A DNA stretch of 64,000 bases, from NCBI GenBank assembly GCA_024220505.1, contig JAKZZE010000011.1, positions 992,001 through 1,056,000 on the forward strand, written 5' to 3'. Shown in pieces: positions 57,372-64,000 of the stretch; position 1 is the stretch's first letter; the number at the start of each line of letters is the position of its first letter. The notes below the pieces were generated by a model. The model ran no database searches. It was not told the DNA's origin and was given only the letters and a program-made list of their open reading frames with translations. Both the position numbers and the translations under genes were made by a program. The stretch is from Rhizopus arrhizus (lineage: Eukaryota > Mucoromycota > Mucoromycetes > Mucorales > Rhizopodaceae).

Positions 57372-59423
57372 TCATTGATGAACATCATCGGATGTATCCA
57401 GTGGCCCTTGATAACGGTATTGACCCCACATGAACCAAAAGAAGCCAGTGGTGAGTGTGATCATCAATAGCCCTACTCCACTATAATTTGCAGTATCCCC
57501 TATAAAAAAAAGAGTTGGAACAGGACGATCAGTTAGGGGAGATTACATGTTATTGGCCAAGACGTAGGTAAAAGGAATGCAAAGACAGCAAAAAGGGTGT
57601 AAAAAAATGCAAGGAGATTGATTGGAAAACTCCATTTTCCCAAATCAAAACGACCTTTTCTCTTTCGTTGGTCTATTAAACGACAGCCCAAGACCATAGC
57701 TTTATCAAAAAAAAAGTTAAAAAAAGGAAATGGATATGATGTCATGCTTACCATAGCTAAAATGAACAGTAATAGTGGTTGCGCTAACAATCGTGTCGAA
57801 CAAATGATCGGAAAGAGGAAAGGGTAGTACAATAAAGCAAGTTAGAGCAAATGTAAAGAGCACAGCATTTTCAGGTAACCTGCGGGCATTGATATACCTT
57901 AAAGTGAAACTGAAAGGTGCCGCATTGTCTCTTGCGAGTGCATAGATCTGTCTTGATGCGATTGTCATTGTACTTGCACCTGTACAGAATTGACAAATAA
58001 CGATCAGCAAAAGAAATCCTAATGTTGCCCAGGTACCAATGGCATCCTAATGAGTGGAAAATGATGTTTAGAAATGCATGATTGGTTAAAGCGTCGAGCA
58101 GAAAGAATACCTGGAACAATTGTGCAACTGGCATATTAAATGAAGTATTCAAGATGGAGTTGATGTCTTGAATTGAAAATAAAAGAACAGTCAAAAAGGC
58201 AAGACCAACAATCCAAGCAACTACGATCGAACCAACAATGGCTCTAAGTACATAGACATACACACAATGAGTTGACTGATTTCAACAAAGTAAAATGGAT
58301 TAAATTTACATTGGAGAAGAAATATCTGCGTCTTGTGTTTCCTCATTGACAGATGCAGCACATTCACAACCTGAAAATAAGTGAGATCTTTTTGTGAAGC
58401 ATACAAACCCTTATTGTCTTACCAAATAAAGAATAGGAAGCGCCTATAGCACCAAGCATAAATACATAGACAGGATTATCAAAACCAGTTTCATTTTCAA
58501 AATGAGTAAAGACCCAGCTGGCTTGCTGATGAGGAGCAAAATAAGACAAGACTGCAATCATAAGAATCAATCCAGCGCACGACCAAAAGACATTCCATTC
58601 ATTCAAGATACTTAGATAGCTTATATTCCGCGTATTTACATATGCATGTAAAGTGGTGATGATGAGAGTTATGATCATTAAGGATACCTTGGTGAGTTGA
58701 ATGCCAAATGCTAGGTTTAGTATTGAGCCAATCGAAAGAGCTAATTTACTGTATTATTCTTTTGATACCCTTTCTTTCCTCTTTCTTTTACCAACTGTCA
58801 CATTGTTTGCACTAATAGCAATGATATTTCCTAAATAGTAGCTCCAGCCTGTAATAAATGCACTTTTATTTGCTTTAGTCAACATGGATTTCATGTACTC
58901 CTTCATTTGATATCTAACCTTGTTACAGCTTTCGACTTGTTTTTCAAGTGGCTATTTAATAGTTCATACACCCAATAATATAAGCCACCACTTTTTGGAT
59001 AGATTGAGCATATCTCTGCTAATGAAAGTGCAACACAGATCATGAAGAAAGCGACAATATTCCAGCATAATAGCATAGTGATTGGACCACCCCTTTGTAA
59101 GACTTTAAGATATGAATAGATGAATTATAATACAGTAGATATATTGTACCTGTTTGAAATGTTGCGGAAGTATTCGATAGTATGCCAATGTTAGAGAATG
59201 CAAGCCCTGAGAATTTTAATTTAGTTTCTATTGGTTACATCTTGACTTTATTACCAAATGTGGCAAAAGTAGAAAGTGTTCTTTGTAATTCCTAGTATGC
59301 CTTATAAGCCTTCTCTTATTTGTTTTAAGCATAGAGTAGTAAATATACATGTTTTTTCCCGAGTTTATGTACTAAATCTTGGTCTTTCATAGTTCCATAT
59401 CCACTTTTATTATATTCGCTCAT
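57372..59423 (-). CDS. APC-superfamily amino-acid permease (GABA/amino-acid type)
   Basis: A multi-exon gene starting MSEYNKSGYGTMKDQDLVHK. Exons join as ELQRTLSTFATF, GLAFSNIGILSNTSATFQT, then GGPITMLLCWNIVAFFMICV and AEICSIYPKSGGLYYWVYEL, followed by SAFITGWSYYLGNIIAISAN. These are the N-terminal motifs of fungal amino-acid/choline/GABA permeases (TMs 1-4). Later exons give ASTMTIASRQIYALARDNAA, PFSFTLRYINARRLPENAVL and further helices, ending WGQYRYQGPLDTSDDVHQ. About twelve membrane segments are expected. It imports or exports amino acids across plasma or vacuolar membrane, in the style of yeast Uga4 or Hnm1 relatives; substrate unknown. Two introns needed alternative acceptors to keep frame, so those junctions are less certain. 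Confidence 0.88.
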
Positions 59424-60377
59424 TTTATTTATATAAAAAAAAGGAGGTGAAAACAAAAGAGACAAAAAAAAAGAGATAGAAAAAGCGCTATTTATTTAAA
59501 TAGGCAAAATAAAGGGTCATTTGAATACGAGATAGTAATACTTGTTATCTTTGGTAAAAGTATTCCTATCATAATGACAGACTTATAATCATCTTAGTCC
59601 TAGTTTCATATCACTTTCTTATCAACTATCTCACGCGTCTCAAATATACCTTGCAATCTATAAAGACCATTCTACAATTCATTAAATATTTGTTTATATA
59701 TAACTTTATAGACTAAATATCAATGCAATCCTTGTGCTAATATTTTGTCTTTCACGTAATAGAATGAAATCATCTATTTAATAATCTCCGGTGCAATCAT
59801 CTTTATGATTTTGAGAGTCTTTGCGATGAATTTGCTTGTTTCATGTTCTACTTTTTATGGTTTTCACATCCCATTCACATCACATGAAATATCACAGTAC
59901 AAGTGACAAAAGGTCTACTTTCTAACATAACATATCGGAGATGTATGATTACGCCAACAATTTACTCGTCCTTATTTCAGAAGAATTTAAGAACTGCGGC
60001 AATTTTTTCTTGAGGCAATTTTAAAGTGTGGTAAAATTGAGGTAGTTATTTTTTTTTGTTTATTGAGAGACAAATAGTAATCGTTATTACAAGTTTCTGA
60101 GTAAAAAGAATGATATTGTACACAAAGTTCTATCCAATGCTATCTTATGTAGGAATAGCAAGTATAAGCGTCTAAAATGATTTCAATTCATTCTATGCTC
60201 ATTATTTAATAACAAGTATGTCTATTGCAATGGTATCCAATTTAGTTATTGCACTAACTTAATTTAAATAAACACATGTTCTACTCTTGTGTTGAATGAT
60301 TTTACGCGAAAAGATTAGTGCAGCATGTTTACTTGCATACAGTCAAACCTATGGAAATTGGCGTTTTCGCAAAAATA
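59424..60377. other. AT-rich spacer left of the DIRS element
   Basis: No gene seen. Contains the promoter of the permease gene and runs up to the left inverted repeat of the DIRS element. Confidence 0.5.
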
Positions 60378-60436
60378 ATTGTTGGTCGTACCTACAACAA
60401 TCTCCGTTTCCTCCGCTTCAGCTCCTAATGTGATAA
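60378..60436 (+). repeat. left inverted terminal repeat of the DIRS element
   Basis: 59 bp that match the reverse complement of 62755-62813 without mismatch. Contains a 24-bp quasi-palindrome (ATTGTTGG ... CAACAAT) at its outer end. Confidence 0.95.
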
Positions 60437-60539
60437 TTGCTCTCAGAGCCACGCTTTATTTTTAATATAAATATATGATATCCAATAAAATCCCTTTCTT
60501 CCCTATATCTTTCAAAGCCGCGCATCGTGGATAAAAATT

Positions 60540-60728
60540 ATGTCTGATACCTACAATGGAGAAAACAACCAACATCAACAAGAACAAGTACCTCTATACT
60601 CGAGAGAGGACGTTGCCATTATTCTCAGAGAATTCGAGAAACAAAGAGACGAACAAAGAGAAATTAGTTATAAAGGGAGAGAATTACCAGAAGGGATCAG
60701 GGAGATTGGACGAAACACCAGCCTCTGA
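60540..60728 (+). CDS. gag-like N-terminal remnant of the DIRS element
   Basis: 62 codons, Gln/Glu-rich (YSREDVAIILREFEKQRDEQ), starting with the first ATG after the left repeat. The frame closes at a TGA just before the reverse-transcriptase remnant. Position and composition suggest the start of the element's first ORF, with the rest deleted. Function as structural protein is inference. Confidence 0.5.
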   Translation: MSDTYNGENNQHQQEQVPLYSREDVAIILREFEKQRDEQREISYKGRELPEGIREIGRNTSL

Positions 60729-60773
60729 TCTCAAAGACGATATCAAACAATAGGAGACAACGAAATCGGGCAG

Positions 60774-61781
60774 GTGGATGGCAAGCTTAATGGGGAAGAT
60801 GACAGCGATGATTCCAGCAGTCGCGGAAGCCCTTCTACATATACGGTATTTGCAGAGGGATTTGACAAGGTCGCTAATGGGGAAACACCAGAATTGGGAG
60901 AAACCTTTTGTGTGGTCGACACAAGCAAAAGAGGAATAAAATGGTGGCAGACAAGTCTGACGATGAAGAATGGTTTGCCCATAAGACAGCTACAGATGGA
61001 GACCCCAGCGATTACAATATACACAGACAGCTCGGACACGGGTTGGGGAATAACATCTCCAGTATTGAAGACTCACGGATTTTGGAAAGAGGAAGAAAAG
61101 AACTGGTCCATCAACGTAAGAGAGCTGATGGCCATATATTTTGCCTTAAAGCTCCATGCTCCAAAATTCAGAAACAAAACAATCAAGATCTTCACAGACA
61201 ACAAGACGTCCATAAAGTACACAACAAAGGCAGGGGGTACTGCCTCTCCAATCCTTCAGGACATTGCAGTAAAGATTCAAGACTTATGCAACCAGTTTTG
61301 CCTCAAGGTGACATATCAACATGTCAAAGGCATATTGAATACGGAAGCGGACAGCTTGTCGAGGAAACAACCACCGTTGTACAAAAGAAGTTTATCGAAG
61401 AACATATTTCGGGAGGTACAGAGGAGATGGGGTCCATTGACAGTGGACACGTTTGCAAACAGACACAATCGAAAACTTTACAAATACTACAGCCTCCGGC
61501 CAGACCCAGAAGCCCAGAAGTTGGATGCCTTACAACAGAAATGGCCGAAGAGAACAGCTTATTGTTATCCACCATGGAAGCTGATTCCGAGGGTTCTCAG
61601 GCTTATAACCAGCCAACGCCTGGAGAAAGTGGTTCTGATAACACCAAATTGGCCGACTCAATTCTGGTACCCAATGGTGATGAGAATGAAACAGTTGACA
61701 CCACCAAGGTTCTACAGATGCCAGAAACTGGACTTGACCGCTTGGCTATTATCAGGAAGACCAGACAGACGCAGGGACTAG
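60774..61781 (+). pseudogene. DIRS RT thumb, RNase H and methyltransferase-like region
   Basis: 335 open codons. After an acidic stretch, RGIKWWQTSLTMKNGLPI is the far end of the reverse transcriptase. RNase H follows with all three acidic residues visible: IYTDSSDTGWG, NVRELMAIYFALKLH and IFTDNKTSIKYT, plus YQHVKGILNTEADSLSRK. Then the DIRS-specific region: WGPLTVDTFANRHNRKLYKY, YYSLRPDPEAQKLDALQQKW and YCYPPWKLIPRVLRLI. The catalytic palm of the reverse transcriptase is absent, so the polyprotein cannot copy RNA. The reading frame itself is intact. Confidence 0.9.
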
Positions 61782-61800
61782 GTGAAGAGGAGGTAAAATT

Positions 61801-62793
61801 TTGGAAGGCTGTATAAGATCTAACACAGTGAGAGCATATGATAATGGTTGGAAGAAATGGGCAAACTGGTGCAATGACAATCGGGTGAATTGTTGCGAGT
61901 ATAACATGGAAAACATAATCAAATTTCTGTTACATCACAAGGAATATAGTACACAACATTTAAACACCTTAAGGTCTTCAATTGCTTCGGTATTCAAGTA
62001 CATACATGCAGACAAACCACCTATAGCTTCAAATCAGAGAATACAGGAATTTTTTGCAGCTAAGAGAAGAAAGACGTTCAATATTCCGTCGGTGCAACAG
62101 TTAGAAGCTTGGGATACTGATTTACTGGTTACATTCATAAGAAGAAAATGGGGAACAATGAGACGTTGTCCTTGGAAGACTTACAGCAGAAGACGATAGG
62201 GCTGTTATGTTTAGCAACGATGGCAAGACCAAGATCGGACTTGGGTAGATTATAGTACCAAGATGTAATCCTCAAATATGGAAAAGATGAATCTCTGTTG
62301 GGCACCGTCCTACATTTCAGACAAGCCAAGGAAACGCAAGTAAAGACTATTACGTTGGGTCCAATAGAAGATATATCGGTATGTCCAGTCCGTACATTAG
62401 AGACATTTTTAAAGAAAACGGCCGGCATTCGACTTTCCTTGACACAGGATCATACATTATTTTTAGCTTACATTACGGAGGTCTCCAAGGTAACATCTAT
62501 TCGTCCGTCAACGTTAGCGAATTGGGTCAAGCAATTGATGAGACAAGCAGGGGTAGATCCAAATTATAAAGCACACTCGATCAGGTCAGCGTCAAGTACA
62601 AAGGCAGTGGCTAGAGGGAACACGATTCAATCAGTAAAGAAACATGCAAACTGGAGTTTGAACACCAACACCTTTGAGTCGTTTTATTACAAACCTACCG
62701 CAGCGAACTCTACTAGTGCTTTGATTACAAATTCAATTTTGACAACTGAAAACCTTATCACATTAGGAGCTGAAGCGGAGGAAACGGAGATTG
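61801..62793 (+). pseudogene. DIRS tyrosine recombinase, frameshifted
   Basis: The N-terminal SAM-like domain reads SNTVRAYDNGWKKWANWC. The frame shifts near 62150; the continuation shows LLCLATMARPRSDLGRL with the first catalytic Arg, a TAG at 62253-62255, then FRQAKETQVKTITLGP, YKAHSIRSASSTKAVARG (HxxR) and HANWSLNTNTFESFYYKP with His/Trp and the nucleophile Tyr. The Arg/His/Arg/Tyr set is therefore still readable but split by one frameshift and one stop. The C-terminal codons overlap the right inverted repeat, and the frame runs on without a stop into the next gene. Confidence 0.88.
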
Positions 62794-62813
62794 TTGTAGG
62801 TACGACCAACAAT
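62755..62813 (-). repeat. right inverted terminal repeat of the DIRS element
   Basis: 59 bp, exact reverse complement of 60378-60436. It lies inside the recombinase reading frame (LGAEAEETEIVVGTTNN). Confidence 0.95.
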
Positions 62814-62819
62814 CAGAAA

Positions 62820-63789
62820 TATTTGAAGAATGGTGCAACGTTGAAGATTCATTTGAAAAAACATCAGTTATCTTGTGATTTCATCTTCGATTCCACGGTC
62901 GAGATTCCAAAAGATCTAGCTGTTCATGACACACCTGTGTCTGTTGCAACGAAATCACCATTTGTACAAGATGTACTCAAATCGCCAGCTGCCATTGACA
63001 ATCATTTTCCGGCCAATACAAGCAACTCATCAGCTGATGTCTTGCCTCTCAATGTAGACGCGTGCTCAACAGATAATAGCATTTTCGAATTGGACTTCGC
63101 TGTGCCTACTGAACATGAACGTTTGATTTTCGAGAACATAGATGTGTCCTGTCGCTTTCACGATTTTCAACTCCAAGTCAAGAGAAGACTCAACGAAAAC
63201 AAGCATTTGACGTTGGAAGAAAACGTTCAACATCTTTTGGCCCTTTCATCCATTCTTCTCTTGAAACCAGGCCGAACACATATGGATATACACGAACACA
63301 TCACATTCAACCAATGTGAAAATTTGCTGATACATATTCTAAACAGCAACGGCATCACCAGCCAGATGTTTCCTAGTGCAACAAAAGAAAAGCTTGAAGG
63401 AATTGTCCATAATCTGATTGACAATGTATCAAACGTAAGCTCTTGCACATTTTAAAAACAGATAGATAATGTAAAAATTAACTGCTTAACCTCTTTAGAA
63501 TATCGTTAACGATTCTGATCAATCCTTGCGTCTCGTTGCATCATGCAAAATCGCAGCATTGATTGAAGAAGATGCAACATTTAATACAACGAACAGGATT
63601 TTATTAGCCGTAAGAAACATGTAAGTTTTAAAAAAGTAATAATGTATATGAGTCTAACGCTTTTGTAGGGTAGAGGCTCTTCCCCGTTTTGTCATTGAAG
63701 ATGGACCACAAGAAACAGAGCTAATCACCTGGTATCTTCAAGCCGCTCTTGTACCTTTGGACATAACAAAGACTTACCGACAACAATAA
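62820..63789 (+). pseudogene. RPD/ExK family gene, N-terminal part, interrupted
   Basis: The frame continues directly from the recombinase as KYLKNGATLKIHLKKHQLSC and then a protein of unknown fold: HERLIFENIDVSCRFHDFQL, KHLTLEENVQHLLALSSILL, FNQCENLLIHILNSNGI. Two introns with good signals follow (63436 GTAAGC..TTTAG 63499 and 63621 GTAAGT..TTGTAG 63669), joining DQSLRLVASCKIAALIEED and TNRILLAVRN to MVEALPRFVIEDGPQETELI and TWYLQAALVPLD. The last part corresponds to DDLKSRFILPIIQSLF in the RPD/ExK gene at 25.0-25.9 kb, the segment just before the RPD motif. Here, instead of RPD, the frame ends at a TAA, and the missing continuation is found on the opposite strand next door. No own start codon is evident upstream, so the 5' end was probably lost at the DIRS junction. 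Confidence 0.5.
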
Positions 63790-64000
63790 AGGCAAACGTG
63801 GCGATAGCTTTATACTTGTCTGAGGCGGTTTTCGCTAAACGTGCGACGCGAATGAGATCCAATCCAGTGAGCCGATGATTTAGTGCTTGATACTGAGATT
63901 TGACTTCACCGCAGCCTAATCTTTGATCTAGTGCGGCACCGTACACAATATTAATCGACGCATCCGGTCGTAACATAATAACCTTGTCATTATCACTAAT
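63725..64000 (-). CDS. RPD/ExK nuclease-like domain, inverted partial copy
   Basis: Open from the right edge of the window on the minus strand: ISDNDKVIMLRPDASINIVY, then LGCGEVKSQYQALNHRL, GLDLIRVARLAKTASDKYKA and ATFAFIVVG, followed by a canonical GTAAGT 5' splice site (minus strand, 63777-63772). RPD, GEVK and LDLIRVARL match RPDGYF, FEAKSA and YDLVRLGVFGK of the gene at 25 kb. The segment is what should follow LQAALVPLD of the plus-strand gene, so the piece appears inverted. It is cut by the window edge. Confidence 0.55.
   Translation of the reverse strand: MSDNDKVIMLRPDASINIVYGAALDQRLGCGEVKSQYQALNHRLTGLDLIRVARLAKTASDKYKAIATFAFIVVGKSLLCPKVQERLEDTR

Larger units (their letters stand above)
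60378..62813 (+). mobile_element. internally deleted DIRS-type tyrosine-recombinase retrotransposon
   Basis: The element is bounded by a perfect 59-bp inverted repeat. Between the repeats lie, in order on the + strand, a short gag-like start, the end of the reverse transcriptase, RNase H, the DIRS-specific methyltransferase-like region and a tyrosine recombinase. This order and the use of inverted rather than direct repeats are diagnostic of DIRS1-type elements, which integrate by recombinase rather than integrase. Most of gag and almost the whole reverse transcriptase are missing, so it is about 2.4 kb instead of the usual 5-6 kb. The recombinase is broken by a frameshift and a stop. Non-autonomous at best. 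Confidence 0.92.

Noticed and set aside
60908..61816. 302-codon plus-strand ORF overlapping the DIRS RNase H
   Set aside because: Alternative frame of the conserved RNase H/methyltransferase ORF; the conserved motifs are in the other frame.
1..64000. tRNA, rRNA or CRISPR-like arrays
   Set aside because: I looked for B-box-like GGTTCGANNCC sequences and regularly spaced repeats by eye and found none that could be folded into a credible tRNA or array; a covariance search would be needed to exclude degenerate copies.

Overview
The window is nuclear DNA of an early-diverging fungus, most likely a member of the Mucorales (Mucoromycota). The evidence is AT-rich sequence with long poly-A/T runs, many short introns of about 45-70 nt with GT..AG ends, a fused bifunctional tryptophan synthase, and mobile elements of types common in mucoralean genomes (DIRS-type retroelement, Tc1-like relics, a Fanzor nuclease, and a repeated RPD...ExK protein family). 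The species call is inference; the gene content is read from the sequence.

Layout. 0-1.2 kb is a patchwork of gene pieces (LINE reverse-transcriptase tail, unknown ORF, 5'-truncated stomatin). 1.6-11.1 kb is a dense housekeeping block: TRP5 (+), VPS68/TMEM50 (-), NOT4/CNOT4 (-), SAPS-type phosphatase subunit (-), IST1 (-), STE14 (+). 11.8-16.3 kb is a full-size PDR-type ABC transporter, and 19.2-20.6 kb an O-fucosyltransferase-like membrane protein. 20.6-33.3 kb is an accessory, transposon-rich region: a Tc1-like relic, an RPD/ExK nuclease-like gene, a second Tc1-like relic, a Fanzor (eukaryotic TnpB relative) with one nonsense codon, and a LINE tail. 33.5-36.7 kb holds a single-pass membrane protein and a two-exon 32-residue zinc-knuckle microprotein. 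38.7-59.4 kb is again housekeeping: MADS-box factor (-), RapGAP (+), BCS1-type AAA ATPase (-), importin-7/8 (-), CCT eta (-), RluA-type pseudouridine synthase (-), GH5 exo-1,3-glucanase (-), a Ser-rich protein (+), and an APC amino-acid permease (-). 60.4-62.8 kb is an internally deleted DIRS element bounded by a perfect 59-bp inverted repeat. From 62.8 kb to the right edge lies a broken member of the RPD/ExK family with an apparent inversion breakpoint near 63.77 kb.

The housekeeping genes are not a functional cluster. Some share promoters or abut closely: IST1 and STE14 are divergent over 139 bp; TRP5/VPS68 converge with a 55-bp gap and RapGAP/BCS1 with a 26-bp gap. The most unusual items are the Fanzor with its mobile-element neighbours, the RPD/ExK family present at both accessory loci, the DIRS inverted repeats, the eroded TrpA-type active site in an otherwise intact TRP5, and the zinc-knuckle microprotein. 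Exon coordinates were worked out by hand from splice signals, frame continuity and family resemblance, so single ends may be off by a few bases.
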